A stretch of DNA of 64,000 nucleotides from TMP-86 sp044226865 (GCA_044226865.1 JBGAGE010000003.1:186001-250000), one strand, 5' to 3'. Positions 33,557 through 43,151 are shown, counted from the stretch's first letter. Program-made: numbers and translations. Notes: generated by a model from the sequence alone, not told the origin.

Positions 33557-35548
33557 TCAGTCGACGCCCGTGCGGGGCGGCGCGACCTCCAACCGGCTTT
33601 TCGGCGCGGTCAGGAACTTCACCAGGCTGGCCCGGCTGCCATCATCCACGATCCCCGCAAAGGCCATCTTGGTGCCGTTGGCGTACGCCGCCGGATTGCG
33701 CAGGAACGCATCCAGGCGCTCGGGCGTCCATTCGCCGCCCAATGCGCGCAGCGCGCTGGAGTACTCGTAATCCGGCACCGATGCAACCTTGCGGCCGACG
33801 ATGCCCTTCAGCGTGGGTCCCACGCTCGGAATCGACGGGTCGGACCGGACGTGACAGCCCACGCATGCCTCATAGAGGGCTTCGCCCGACTTCGCACTGG
33901 ATGCCGTCTCCGGCTTCAGGAATACCAGGGTCTCGCGATCGGTCCAGAGCACGATCTCCCCGTTCTTGGCCTGCACGATGTCGCGGATGCGCTCGTCGAC
34001 GACGATGCGTTCGGTGAAGACCACGCGATTGTCGCGGATGCGGATGCGGAACAGCGACTGGCCTGCGAGCGTGGTCAGCAGCAAATCGTCTTTCCAGTCC
34101 GGGAACAGCGGGCTGGTCACCTGGATCATGTTCGACGGTCCGATCGAGGGATACCAGGACAGGAACGGCTCGTCGAAGCCATCATGACTGCCCGGCTTTT
34201 TCGCCAACGGCCATCCGTGCGTGCCGTATTCCACCCCGTAGGTGACCAGCGGCCATCCGTAGTTGTGACCACGCTCGATGCGATTCAGCTCATCACCACC
34301 GCGCGGTCCATGCTCGGATTCCCACAAGGTGCCGTCGGGGGCCAGGTGCATGCCTTCCGGATTGCGCAAGCCGGAGGCGTAGATGCTGCTGCTGCCATCC
34401 TGCAGATCGATCAACATGATCTTGCCATAGGAACCGTTGGGGTCCTGCGCGGCCGCCACGTCAAACCCGAATCCTTCCATGGCGTGATCGCCCACGGAGA
34501 ACAGCAAATGCTGGTCATCCAGCAGCACCAGCCGGCCGCCATCGAACAAACCCTCGAACTTGGCGGGTCGCAACTCGGTGGCAAGCGGCACGCAAGGCTT
34601 GGTCTCGTACAGCGTGGTCCAGGCCAGCTTCTTGGGGTCGGCCTTCGCGGTGAAGTCGGCGGACCTACCTTCCAGCGATGACACACGCATCACCCAGCAC
34701 TTCTCCGACTTCTTCCAGAAGTGATGCGACACGAACAGGCGGAAATGATCGGAAGACTCCTGCGCGAGCACGTCCGCCACCCGGAAGAACGCGAGATTGA
34801 CCGACGTCCCCGCGGCCGCCGCCTTGAAATCGGCGGAGTTGATCGGCACATGCGTGGGTATGGTCTGCACCTGCATGCTCGACCCATCGCTGCCGCGGCG
34901 ATACAGGTACACATCGCCATCGCCCGTCGCCACCACGAAACCGTCGGCAAAGGCACTGATGCCGCCCTGATTGGTCTCGGGCCGGGGAATGTAGTTTTCA
35001 AAGGAGGCGGCGTTGACCACATACAAGGCCGAGTCCAACCGCTTCACCACCAGCTTGGGCTGCGGCGCCTTGGCAAATACCTTGTGTGCGATGGCGAACT
35101 GAACCGAAATGCCGGCGGCCGCCAGGAGCGAGAAGATCAGCACCCGAAGGCCGGTGTTGCGCTGGCTGGATACGGTGATCCACGCCAGGGTCAAACCGAG
35201 CACGGGACCCACCACGAGCGGCGTGCGCGTGAAATCCGCAAAATAGAACACCGAGGCGGCGAACAAGGGTGCCGTCGCGGCCGCACCCACCAGCAGCAAC
35301 TGCACCAAGGTAGCAGGACGGCCGGCGCGCTTACCAACCTCCAGGGCCGCGACCGTCGCGATATAGGTCGCCGCGATCAGCAGCATCATCCACAGCGCCT
35401 TCGACTCCAGCTCCCATACGGGGCTTTTGAGGCGCGCACCGCTCAGGGTGATGACCGAAATGGCTCCCAGGACGGTGAGGCCGGCCAGCAACAGTAGTGG
35501 CGAGCGGGCGGAAGCGGCGGCATTGTCCTGGCGGGAATCACGACTCAA
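33557..35548 (-). CDS. Membrane-anchored PQQ sugar dehydrogenase-like protein with C-terminal cytochrome c (paralog A)
   Basis: A 663-residue protein. Five hydrophobic helices occupy residues ~18-160. A beta-propeller of the soluble glucose/sorbosone dehydrogenase type follows, with SEHGPRGGDELNRIERGHNY and GWPLVTYGVEYG, the PQQ/calcium region. At the C-terminus a cytochrome c heme motif CVGCH (562-566) and a likely Met ligand near 628 (TKMAFAG) are present. Likely periplasmic oxidation of a sugar with electrons passed to heme. The start is TTG at 35548 with AGG 8 bases upstream, since no ATG is in frame. It is about 45-50% similar by eye to the gene at 38654. Confidence 0.85.
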   Translation of the reverse strand: MSRDSRQDNAAASARSPLLLLAGLTVLGAISVITLSGARLKSPVWELESKALWMMLLIAATYIATVAALEVGKRAGRPATLVQLLLVGAAATAPLFAASVFYFADFTRTPLVVGPVLGLTLAWITVSSQRNTGLRVLIFSLLAAAGISVQFAIAHKVFAKAPQPKLVVKRLDSALYVVNAASFENYIPRPETNQGGISAFADGFVVATGDGDVYLYRRGSDGSSMQVQTIPTHVPINSADFKAAAAGTSVNLAFFRVADVLAQESSDHFRLFVSHHFWKKSEKCWVMRVSSLEGRSADFTAKADPKKLAWTTLYETKPCVPLATELRPAKFEGLFDGGRLVLLDDQHLLFSVGDHAMEGFGFDVAAAQDPNGSYGKIMLIDLQDGSSSIYASGLRNPEGMHLAPDGTLWESEHGPRGGDELNRIERGHNYGWPLVTYGVEYGTHGWPLAKKPGSHDGFDEPFLSWYPSIGPSNMIQVTSPLFPDWKDDLLLTTLAGQSLFRIRIRDNRVVFTERIVVDERIRDIVQAKNGEIVLWTDRETLVFLKPETASSAKSGEALYEACVGCHVRSDPSIPSVGPTLKGIVGRKVASVPDYEYSSALRALGGEWTPERLDAFLRNPAAYANGTKMAFAGIVDDGSRASLVKFLTAPKSRLEVAPPRTGVD

Positions 35549-35628
35549 GGGGCATACCTATCCATGGGAAAGTTGCAAATTTTACACTTGCGTCAGGGGC
35601 AGTTGGACGGCAGGCGGACGAAATGTGA

Positions 35629-35646
35629 CCGGATTGGCGCATCCGG
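35629..35646 (-). terminator. Small hairpin downstream of GT4
   Basis: CCGGAT and ATCCGG form a perfect 6-bp stem with a TGGCGC loop, 38 bases after the GT4 stop at 35685 and before the sugar dehydrogenase start. No T-tract is seen. Confidence 0.3.
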
Positions 35647-35684
35647 CGGCCGCCTATCGATCGCGAAATGGCGTGCGGTTTGGT

Positions 35685-36848
35685 TCAGTGCCGGGCGGCG
35701 CCCAGGCCCCCGGCCCGCAATGCCCGAGGGTCGTCGGTGACTTCCGCGAGTATGCGCAGTGTCTCAGCGGCGCAACGGTCCCAAGTGAAGGCTTGCGACC
35801 GGGCGAGCGCCTTTTCCGCCTGCGCAGCGCGCTTGGCGGAATCGTTCACCAATTCGACGATCGCACGCGCGATGTCGCGCGGATCGTGCGGGTCGCAGAA
35901 CAATGCGGCGTCGCCGGCGATCTCCGGCAACGCCCCGCTTCGAGCCGCCACCACCGGGCAGCCACAGGCCATGGCTTCGAGCTGCACCAATCCGAAGGAT
36001 TCGTAGAACGACGGATACACCAGGCAACTCGCCAGGTTGTACAAGCGGATCAGGTCTTCCCTGGAGATGAAGTCCAGGAAGATCACGCGATCTTCGATTC
36101 CCAGCTCGCGCAGCAGCTTGAAATCTTCCTCGAACTTCCAGCGGGTGCCGCCGACGACCACCAGCTTATGCGGGATGGAATCCCGGCAGGATGCCAATCC
36201 TCGAACCAGGTTGCCGAAATTCTTGTTCGGGAAGATGCGCCCGACGAACAGCAGGAACTGCTCGGGTATGCCGTGCTTCTTACGGGTGGCCTCGAGTTCT
36301 TCGCGCTCGCTGATCACCCTGAAATCCTTCGCCACACCCAGGTAAGTGGCGCGCAGCTTGTCGGGTTGGCAATGGATGGCCTTGCACAAGTCCTTGCCCA
36401 TGGTCTCCGACACCACGATCAGGCGGTCCGCGAGCGGCACCAGCACCTTCTCCATGAATGTCCACTTCAAGCCCTGCCAGAAAGGCAGCATGTCGGGAAC
36501 GACGTAGCGCTCGGCGCCATGGATGGTGAACACCTTCTTGAATCCACCCAGCACGGGAATCGACATGAAAGGGCTGAACATCACATCGATGTTTTCGCGC
36601 ATGCAGATGCGCGGCAAGGTGACCTGATCCCACCAGGGACCACTGCGAACGTCCGTGCCGATCTCGCGCAGGTTATCCAGCCGCTCGCCGGGGGCGCGGT
36701 CGATGCGGGAACTGACTTCCGCTGGGTACACGAGCACGTATTCGTGGCTGGGCGTTGACCGGATCATGCGATTGACGAGTTCGACGGTGTAGGTGCCTGG
36801 CCCCCCCCAAGAGGGATTGAAACTCTTCATGGGAACGCCGATACGCAT
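35685..36848 (-). CDS. Glycosyltransferase family 4
   Basis: A 387-residue GT-B enzyme. The ATG at 36848 (MRIGVPMKSFNPSWGGPGTY) has a GGAGAG Shine-Dalgarno 6 bases upstream, so the 22-residue longer frame is rejected. Motifs: FTIHGAERYVVPDMLPFWQG, LLFVGRIFPNKNFGNLVRG, LVVVGGTRWK and ESFGLVQLEAMACGCPVVAA (E-x7-E). It resembles WbdA/mannosyltransferase-B-like family 4 enzymes. It is downstream of a flippase gene, with the pair bracketed by the two sugar dehydrogenase genes. Confidence 0.92.
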   Translation of the reverse strand: MRIGVPMKSFNPSWGGPGTYTVELVNRMIRSTPSHEYVLVYPAEVSSRIDRAPGERLDNLREIGTDVRSGPWWDQVTLPRICMRENIDVMFSPFMSIPVLGGFKKVFTIHGAERYVVPDMLPFWQGLKWTFMEKVLVPLADRLIVVSETMGKDLCKAIHCQPDKLRATYLGVAKDFRVISEREELEATRKKHGIPEQFLLFVGRIFPNKNFGNLVRGLASCRDSIPHKLVVVGGTRWKFEEDFKLLRELGIEDRVIFLDFISREDLIRLYNLASCLVYPSFYESFGLVQLEAMACGCPVVAARSGALPEIAGDAALFCDPHDPRDIARAIVELVNDSAKRAAQAEKALARSQAFTWDRCAAETLRILAEVTDDPRALRAGGLGAARH

Positions 36849-36921
36849 GCATTTCTCTCCGCTCATGTACCGGAGCATCGCGCTCCGCCCCCCCTGCGAC
36901 CAATGAATTTTCATTCATAAA

Positions 36922-36937
36922 CACGCGCGCAAGCGTG
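36922..36937 (-). terminator. Weak hairpin with short T-run after flippase gene
   Basis: On the minus strand CACGC-TTGCGC-GCGTG is followed by TTTAT. The stem is only 5 bp. It lies about 33 bases beyond the stop of the flippase gene at 36970 and before the GT4 start. Confidence 0.3.
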
Positions 36938-36969
36938 CGGGAGGTCTGATTTTCAGGAACTTGAACAGA

Positions 36970-38424
36970 TTACGTAGGATCGGGCTTACGCTTCTTGAAG
37001 GCCTGCAGGTCCGCCGGCGTGACCTCGCGCAGCACCCACAGGGCCGCCAGATATGTCACGCCGAGCACCGTCAACTTCCCGACGAGCCAGGCCGACGCGG
37101 CAGGAACTTGAGTGGAAATGAGACCTATCAGCGCACATATGCCCGCGACGCGCAGCGTCGACCCCCACCTCAGGATGGCGCCCCGGCGCCGCAGGATGTC
37201 GATGGCGATGATGAGAATCCCGGCGAGGAACGCGATGGCCATCGAGGCCGCGGCGCCCACCGCCCCTGCCACCGGGATCAATTGCCGGTTCATGAGGTAT
37301 TGGATCAGGGCAAGGGCGCACGCCAACCCCGCCGCCAGCCTGAACCGGCCTTCGGCCATCAGCACGTGCGCCAGGATGTCGAACACACCCAACAAAGAAT
37401 ACGCGATGCACAGCATGGCCAATACCTCGCCGGCGCCCGCGTATCGCGACCCATACAACAAGCCGATGATGCCTTCGGCGTCGATCCACACCAGCACACA
37501 GGCCGGCAGTAACAGGATCAACGCCAGGCGCATCGTGGCGGTGACGTATTGCGTGAACTGCTCGCGATCCGAGCGGCCGGCCGCCCACGAAGCAGAGGTG
37601 AACAGCACCCCGCTGAGGGAGATCGGAATCACCATCAGCAGCCGCGTGACGTTCTGCCCGGCCACGTAGAAGCCGATGCCGGCGCCCGTCTGCGCGCTGG
37701 AGGCTCCCAATTGCCACAGGCCAAGGCTCATGAGCAGCGACAGGGCGATGGTGTAGAAGCCCGAGGTGAACGCGATGCGCAGCATCGAGATGACGACGTC
37801 ACGGCGCGGCCATTGCCACGTCGGCGGGAAGCGCAGCATTGCGATGCCCGCCGCCACGAAGGTGGCGGCGACGTGCACGGCGAACACACGCACCACCGTC
37901 AGGCCCAGGAACAACAACACGCAGATCGCCGCGAGCTTGGCGAGCGATTGCACGGTCTGCAATGAACTCTGCACCGCGAATTCGCGCCGGCCGCTGAAAA
38001 TTGCATCGTATGCCAGATACAGGCCCATGGCCGGAATGTTGAAAGCCAGGACCCTCAGCAAGAGTGCGTCGACGTGCAGGAGTTGGCTGATCATCGGCGC
38101 GCCCGCCTCGAGCGCGGCCCACAGCAGCATCGCCCAGGCGCACATGAGCACGAATGCCGCCTGTTCAAGCTCGGCTTGCCTCGAATGCTGGCGGGCGATG
38201 AGGGTGGCTGCGGCGATCGGAATCCCGGCCGCCAATATCCTTTCGAAGACGGTGAGAACGGCCAGCGCCGTACCGTACACCCCGAATTCCACGGGCCCCA
38301 GTCCCCGCCCCAGGATGATCGAAATGCCGAAGCCGCTGGCGAGAATCACCACCTGCGCCAGCATCAACAGCATGGCGCCCCTCGCCGGCTGCGCGGGCCC
38401 TCTTTCACCTGGATCTTGAGTCAT
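36970..38424 (-). CDS. Wzx-type oligosaccharide flippase
   Basis: A 484-residue MOP-superfamily protein with about 12-14 helices. The N-terminal GAMLLMLAQVVILASGFGIS and RGLGPVEFGVYGTALAVLT fit the flippase signature, followed by FSGRREFAVQSSLQTVQSLA, a typical loop. It is expected to translocate a lipid-linked oligosaccharide. It differs clearly from the flippases at 10653 and 40646, consistent with several substrates. The ATG at 38424 is followed by a basic/Pro-rich tail before the first helix. Confidence 0.88.
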   Translation of the reverse strand: MTQDPGERGPAQPARGAMLLMLAQVVILASGFGISIILGRGLGPVEFGVYGTALAVLTVFERILAAGIPIAAATLIARQHSRQAELEQAAFVLMCAWAMLLWAALEAGAPMISQLLHVDALLLRVLAFNIPAMGLYLAYDAIFSGRREFAVQSSLQTVQSLAKLAAICVLLFLGLTVVRVFAVHVAATFVAAGIAMLRFPPTWQWPRRDVVISMLRIAFTSGFYTIALSLLMSLGLWQLGASSAQTGAGIGFYVAGQNVTRLLMVIPISLSGVLFTSASWAAGRSDREQFTQYVTATMRLALILLLPACVLVWIDAEGIIGLLYGSRYAGAGEVLAMLCIAYSLLGVFDILAHVLMAEGRFRLAAGLACALALIQYLMNRQLIPVAGAVGAAASMAIAFLAGILIIAIDILRRRGAILRWGSTLRVAGICALIGLISTQVPAASAWLVGKLTVLGVTYLAALWVLREVTPADLQAFKKRKPDPT

Positions 38425-38597
38425 AGACTACGCTGCATTCTCATGGCCATCAGGCGCCGCCCGCCGGCCTGGTCGTAAACCGTGTCCGCAGCGATCACTG
38501 GAGATTATGCAATAACGCCGCGCCTGCAGCCCTCATCTCATCACGATGCAAGCCCCGCGCATAGGATCGCGATCACGCTGCCACCCTGCGGGCTGCG

Positions 38598-38626
38598 TTG
38601 GTTTGGTGGCGTGCAGCTAGTAAGAT
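38598..38626 (+). promoter_or_regulatory. Possible sigma-70 promoter upstream of dehydrogenase paralog B
   Basis: TTGGTT (38598-38603), a 17-base spacer and TAAGAT (38621-38626) lie just before the ATG at 38654. The match is modest (3/6 and 4/6), so this is a candidate only. The intergenic region 38425-38653 shows no other clear element. Confidence 0.3.
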
Positions 38627-38653
38627 GCGAGGGCACCCTCCTCGAGTACGCAA

Positions 38654-40621
38654 ATGCCTGACGCCGTTACCGCCGCTCCAACCTCAACGACAAGCCGCGC
38701 CGGCCTGCACGTGCTGCTCGGAGCGCTGTGCTTGACCTTGCTTCCCATCGTCTGGGCGGGCCGCCCCGTGTGGAAACTGGGCGGCCGCACCGGCGCCATC
38801 CTGGCGTTGCTGTTCGCCGGGTATGTGCTGTGCATGACCTTTCTCCTGCGTCAAAGACAGGGCGGGCGCGCCACAGCTCCCCTGCAAACTCTGATGATGG
38901 CGACCGCCGCCCTGGTGCCGGCGCTGGTGGTCGCGTTCGTCTGGCATCCCAAGTTCTCACGGGTGGCATTGCTGGCAAGCCTGCCGATCTCCTTGCTGCT
39001 CGCGTGGATCACCTTGATGCGATGGAACCGGCAGTCCGCGCAGACGCTGATGCTGGGTCTTTGCGCCGCGACTGCCGCTCTGGCCCAGGCCGCCCTGGGC
39101 ATGGGGTTGATCGGCCAAACCACATCCAAGCCCAGTGCCACCGTGGCCAACCTTGGAACTTCGCTCTACGATCTGCAGATCACCGCTTACCGTCATTGGG
39201 TGCCCCGACCGCAAACCAATCAAGGAGCGATCGACCTGTTCGCGGACCGCTACCTGCTTGCCACGGGCGATGGCGATCTGTACACGTTCGCACCACAAGG
39301 GCGGCAACTCAACCTGCAACCCTTGACCCTGCATGTCCCCATCAACACGGCAGATTTCGCCAAGGCCGTGATCGGCACGACGGTGGCCACCACCTGGTTT
39401 CGCGTCGCCGACATCCTCACGCGCCCTACCCCACGCGGCGTGCAGGTATTCGCCTCGCACCATTATTGGAACACCGAGCAGCGTTGCTATGTGATGCGGG
39501 TATCGGTGGTGGAAGGCGCCGTGGCCGATTTTTCCGCCGCGGCCGCCAATCTGAAATGGTCGACGTTGTTCGAATCCAAGCCCTGCGTGCCCCTGTCGCG
39601 GGGTGACCATCCCGCCAATTTCTACGGCATCGAAAATGGTGGCCGGATGCTGATGCTGGACGACCGGCATCTGCTGCTGACGGTGGGCGATCACGGACTC
39701 AATGGCTGGGATTCCGCGCTGGAAGGGAACGCCCCCCAAGACATGGGGAAGTCGTACGGAAAGATCCTGGAGATTGACCTGAACGATGCATCCTCGTCGG
39801 TGTTCAGCGCGGGACAGCGCAATCCCCAGGGCTTGGCGCTGACGCGTGCGGGGCAACTCTGGTCGACCGAGCACGGCCCGCAGGGAGGCGATGAACTCAA
39901 CCGTATCGAACGCGGCCACAACTACGGCTGGCCGGTGGCGACATTCGGCGTGGAGTATGGGACCTACGCATGGCCCTTGTCCCGCGAACCGGGCAGCCAC
40001 GAGGGGTTCGACCATCCTTACTACACCTGGATCCCCTCGATTGGGGTGTCCAATCTCATCGAGGTCAACAGCCCGCACTTCACGCACTGGCGCGGCGATT
40101 TCCTGATCGGATCGCTGGCTGGCGAGACCTTGTGGCGCATGCGCTTTCGGGATGACCGCATCGTGCTGGCCGAGCAGATCGGGATGGGCGAGCGCATCCG
40201 CGACATCATCGAAGGACACGATGGAGAGATCGTGCTTTGGACCGACAGCGAAACCCTGATGTTCCTGAGGCCCGCCTCCGCGAACGTGGCGTCAGGCCAG
40301 TCCATGTTCACCATCTGCGCCGGATGCCACGTGCCGGTGAATGCACAATCCAAGCCGATAGGACCCTCGCTGAGCCGCATCGTCGGGCGCCGCGTGGCCT
40401 CGGTTCCCGGTTTCGACTATTCGCCAGCCCTGAGGGCGTTCGGCGGAAGCTGGAGCAGGGAACGGCTGGATCAATTCCTCGCCGACCCGGCCGCCACGGT
40501 GCCCGGGACGTCCATGCATTTCCCCGGCATCTCCGACGCGGCCAGCCGCGAGCAGCTGATCAATTATCTGGGTAATGCCAAGTCCAAGCTCGACGAACCG
40601 CCCCCGCCCCGCGAGATTTGA
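38654..40621 (+). CDS. Membrane-anchored PQQ sugar dehydrogenase-like protein with C-terminal cytochrome c (paralog B)
   Basis: A 655-residue paralog of the protein encoded at 33557-35548 on the opposite strand, with the same order: several N-terminal helices, a propeller with STEHGPQGGDELNRIERGHN and GWPVATFGVEYG, and C-terminal heme motif CAGCH (555-559) with a Met near 621 (TSMHFPGI). Expected role is periplasmic sugar oxidation coupled to electron transfer. The paralogs have diverged throughout, so the duplication is old. The ATG at 38654 has no strong ribosome-binding site. Confidence 0.85.
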   Translation: MPDAVTAAPTSTTSRAGLHVLLGALCLTLLPIVWAGRPVWKLGGRTGAILALLFAGYVLCMTFLLRQRQGGRATAPLQTLMMATAALVPALVVAFVWHPKFSRVALLASLPISLLLAWITLMRWNRQSAQTLMLGLCAATAALAQAALGMGLIGQTTSKPSATVANLGTSLYDLQITAYRHWVPRPQTNQGAIDLFADRYLLATGDGDLYTFAPQGRQLNLQPLTLHVPINTADFAKAVIGTTVATTWFRVADILTRPTPRGVQVFASHHYWNTEQRCYVMRVSVVEGAVADFSAAAANLKWSTLFESKPCVPLSRGDHPANFYGIENGGRMLMLDDRHLLLTVGDHGLNGWDSALEGNAPQDMGKSYGKILEIDLNDASSSVFSAGQRNPQGLALTRAGQLWSTEHGPQGGDELNRIERGHNYGWPVATFGVEYGTYAWPLSREPGSHEGFDHPYYTWIPSIGVSNLIEVNSPHFTHWRGDFLIGSLAGETLWRMRFRDDRIVLAEQIGMGERIRDIIEGHDGEIVLWTDSETLMFLRPASANVASGQSMFTICAGCHVPVNAQSKPIGPSLSRIVGRRVASVPGFDYSPALRAFGGSWSRERLDQFLADPAATVPGTSMHFPGISDAASREQLINYLGNAKSKLDEPPPPREI

Positions 40622-40624
40622 GTA

Positions 40625-40641
40625 GGCCGGCACGGCCGGCC
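40625..40641. terminator. Hairpin between convergent genes
   Basis: GGCCGG and CCGGCC form a perfect 6-bp stem with a CACGG loop in the 24-base gap between the dehydrogenase (ends 40621) and the flippase (ends 40646). No T-tract. Confidence 0.35.
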
Positions 40642-40645
40642 CGCT

Positions 40646-42103
40646 TCAGGACACGGCGCTGGCGCCGGGTTTGCCGCGGAACGCCATCAGGTCCCTGAGG
40701 GTGACGATGCGCAGCGCGCCGCTCAACACGGCAACGGCCAGCAACATCGCCGCGATTTCGAAGACGAAGGCGAGGCCGCGCGCTTCGATGAGATAGGAAA
40801 CCCCGCATACGAGAATGGTGACCGCCATCGCGCGCGGCAGCACCGCATCCTCGAACAACCGGCCTACCTCCACGCGGATCACGCCGGCCGCGCCCAGCGC
40901 CACGCCGGCGGAAGCCAATGTTACGCCCGCGGCAGCGCCCATGGCGCCAAATCGCGGCACCAGCCACGCGTTGAGCACGATCCCCGCGGCGGCACCGCCC
41001 AACGCCAGCAGCACCGCCGTCTTCTGCCGGTCGGTGGCGATCATCACCGAAATGCCGGTCATGGCAAGCGTGTGGAACAGGCCATTGGCAACCACCAGCA
41101 CCGACAAATATGGTGCACCACCCACGTAAGTGGAGGAGAACATCAGGTCCATGATTGCCGGGGCTTCGATCGCCATCAGCGCACAACCCGGCAGCAAGGT
41201 GACGGCGAGGAAGCGGGTGGTTCCGCGCGTGAGCCGCCCGACCGAATCCAGGTCACCGAGCGCGCGGGCCTTGCCGATGGAGGGCATCAGAACGGCCATG
41301 AGCACGAAACTGATGAGATTGGGGATACGCGCGAGGTTCTTGGCCGCCACGTACAATCCGGTATCGGCATCCCCGGCGCCGCCGAACATGTTGATCGACC
41401 ATAGGTCGATGTAGAGAAGCAACTGCGAGCCGACGCTGATCAAGGCCATCGGCCCCGCCAGCTTCAAAAGGCTGGGCGCCCGCGCGAAGGAGGGTGCAAA
41501 CACCCCGACACCGGACTTGCGCGCGACGACGGCGAGCCCCACCAGAGATGCCAGCACGTTCACCCACAACGCGCCTTCGACCGACAAGGCGTCCGCGAGA
41601 TACAGCCCGGCAAGCCCCAGCACCCTGCTGGCGGAATACAGGATATTGCCGATGCTTTGGGTCACGAAATCGCGCCTGCCGTTCAGCACGTGCGCAATCA
41701 GGTGATAGGTGGCAAAACAGGGAATATCGATGATCGCGATCCGGAACAGCTCGACGCTCCTCGCCGAGGGCAGGATGGGCCGCATCCACGGCGCCGCCAC
41801 CCACAGCAACGCCAAAGCCGCCAGGGCGCACAGCAGGACCAGGGTGAGCGCGGAGCGGCCGAGCTGGCCTTGGTCCTCTTCCTCGAGGGATATGAGCCGC
41901 GATACCGCTCCGGGCAGGCCCAACACCACCGTCAGCTCGAGGGCCATCAGCAGGGAATACACGACGCCGTAGAGGCCGAAATCCACCGGCCCCAGCGCCC
42001 GTGCCAGCACCACGGCCACCACATAGCCGGAGGCCGTCAGGCAAAGCTGTGATACCGCCTGCCATACGGCGCCGCGCGAGGCGTTGCGGGCCAGGTTCGA
42101 CAA
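40646..42103 (-). CDS. Wzx-type oligosaccharide flippase (third)
   Basis: A 485-residue MOP flippase. It opens with RNASRGAVWQAVSQLCLTAS and LARALGPVDFGLYGVVYSLL, then SRLISLEEEDQGQLGRSAL, and has about 14 helices. A gap of about 120 bases with two hairpins separates it from the FkbM gene upstream, so it may be transcribed separately. Its substrate is probably the glycan built by the genes between 43152 and 56526. Confidence 0.88.
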   Translation of the reverse strand: MSNLARNASRGAVWQAVSQLCLTASGYVVAVVLARALGPVDFGLYGVVYSLLMALELTVVLGLPGAVSRLISLEEEDQGQLGRSALTLVLLCALAALALLWVAAPWMRPILPSARSVELFRIAIIDIPCFATYHLIAHVLNGRRDFVTQSIGNILYSASRVLGLAGLYLADALSVEGALWVNVLASLVGLAVVARKSGVGVFAPSFARAPSLLKLAGPMALISVGSQLLLYIDLWSINMFGGAGDADTGLYVAAKNLARIPNLISFVLMAVLMPSIGKARALGDLDSVGRLTRGTTRFLAVTLLPGCALMAIEAPAIMDLMFSSTYVGGAPYLSVLVVANGLFHTLAMTGISVMIATDRQKTAVLLALGGAAAGIVLNAWLVPRFGAMGAAAGVTLASAGVALGAAGVIRVEVGRLFEDAVLPRAMAVTILVCGVSYLIEARGLAFVFEIAAMLLAVAVLSGALRIVTLRDLMAFRGKPGASAVS

Positions 42104-42165
42104 ATGAACTCCTCCAATTCGCTTGCGCGAGTATAGAGAAGACCTTCCCGTTCGTCGTCAGTTGT

Positions 42166-42190
42166 GGCGCGGCCGAATGCTGGCCGCGCC
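42166..42190 (-). terminator. Strong hairpin downstream of FkbM methyltransferase
   Basis: GGCGCGGCC (42166-42174) and GGCCGCGCC (42182-42190) form a perfect 9-bp GC stem with a 7-base loop, 35 bases after the stop codon of the minus-strand FkbM gene. No T-run follows. Good candidate for an operon boundary. Confidence 0.5.
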
Positions 42191-42193
42191 GCC

Positions 42194-42216
42194 GCGCGGA
42201 TGCTGCGGCACCGCGC
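42194..42216 (-). terminator. Second hairpin between FkbM gene and first hairpin
   Basis: GCGCGG and CCGCGC form a perfect 6-bp stem with an 11-base loop, immediately after the FkbM stop (42225). With the 42166 stem it makes a tandem hairpin pair. Confidence 0.35.
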
Positions 42217-42224
42217 TGAAATTT

Positions 42225-43013
42225 TTACATGTGTGTGAGCCCGGGCACTTGCAGCAAACGGACGTCGCGCGTCTTGGCCAGCGTGCGGTTGACCATGATG
42301 CAATCCGCCTCGATCAGCCGCAGCAGCGAATCCTGCTGGATGGGATAGATGCCTGAGAGGTCGAAGCCCTTCTCATGGAGATCCTGCAGCGTGCCCACAT
42401 AGTTCGGCATGCCGGCGTAGAGGCGCTGCACGGCAATCTCGGTCTGCAGTGCACACACGTCGGCCAGCAGGCGTTGCGCACCCTGGAAGACTTCACGATC
42501 GTAGCCTTGGGTATCCACCTTGAGGTAGATGGATTTGGCCCCGCCTGACTGGCGGAACTCCCCCAGCATCGAATCGAGCGCGCGCACTTCCACGCTCTCT
42601 GTCCGCTCGATCACATTGTAGTCGGCGAACAGCGCCGTTTCGTCCTCCACGGGCTTGAGGAACGACGTCAATTCGCTCGAGCGCATGACGTTGATCTCCC
42701 GCCGCGCGTCGGCTGCGCCCACGGCGCAATTGAACGTGCGCCACTGCGGATCAGAGCCGGCCTTTTGCGCCAACACCTCGTGCACCTCGCGCACCGGCTC
42801 GAAGGAGAACAGCGGTCCCTGGAAGCCCACCATGGCGCGCACGAAGTGCGCGAACTGTCCGACGTTGGCGCCGACGTCGATGACGCAATCCACCTGCAGC
42901 ACATCGAACACCTTGCGAACGTGCTGAGCCATGTCCGAAGGCATCAGGCGGGAGTGATGGAACACCTCATAACCCAGCGCTCCGACCGCTTTGGTGACCA
43001 ACTTCTTCAACAT
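42225..43013 (-). CDS. FkbM family SAM-dependent methyltransferase
   Basis: A 262-residue methyltransferase with VIDVGANVGQFAHFVR (SAM motif), FSFEPVREVHEVLAQ, and the hallmark LKVDTQGYDREVFQGAQRLL of the FkbM domain. These enzymes O-methylate sugars or related metabolites. The ATG at 43013 (MLKKLVTKAVGALGYE) is preferred over the in-frame start at 43064. It lies downstream of the asparagine synthase gene on the same strand. Confidence 0.9.
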   Translation of the reverse strand: MLKKLVTKAVGALGYEVFHHSRLMPSDMAQHVRKVFDVLQVDCVIDVGANVGQFAHFVRAMVGFQGPLFSFEPVREVHEVLAQKAGSDPQWRTFNCAVGAADARREINVMRSSELTSFLKPVEDETALFADYNVIERTESVEVRALDSMLGEFRQSGGAKSIYLKVDTQGYDREVFQGAQRLLADVCALQTEIAVQRLYAGMPNYVGTLQDLHEKGFDLSGIYPIQQDSLLRLIEADCIMVNRTLAKTRDVRLLQVPGLTHM

Positions 43014-43151
43014 GGCGTGACATCCTCGATCCCTGGCGCAATCTCGCCAGCGTCTGGATATCATCTAGCGCGGATACCGATGATGAAGAAGTCGTCATCT
43101 CTGGGTGCGCTTGCAGGACTTTACCGACGAGGCGCTTCTCACCCTGCCTTG

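Noticed and set aside
33245..34681. 478-codon plus-strand frame over the sugar dehydrogenase gene
   Set aside because: Shadow frame with composition bias; the minus strand has strongly conserved motifs and a heme site.
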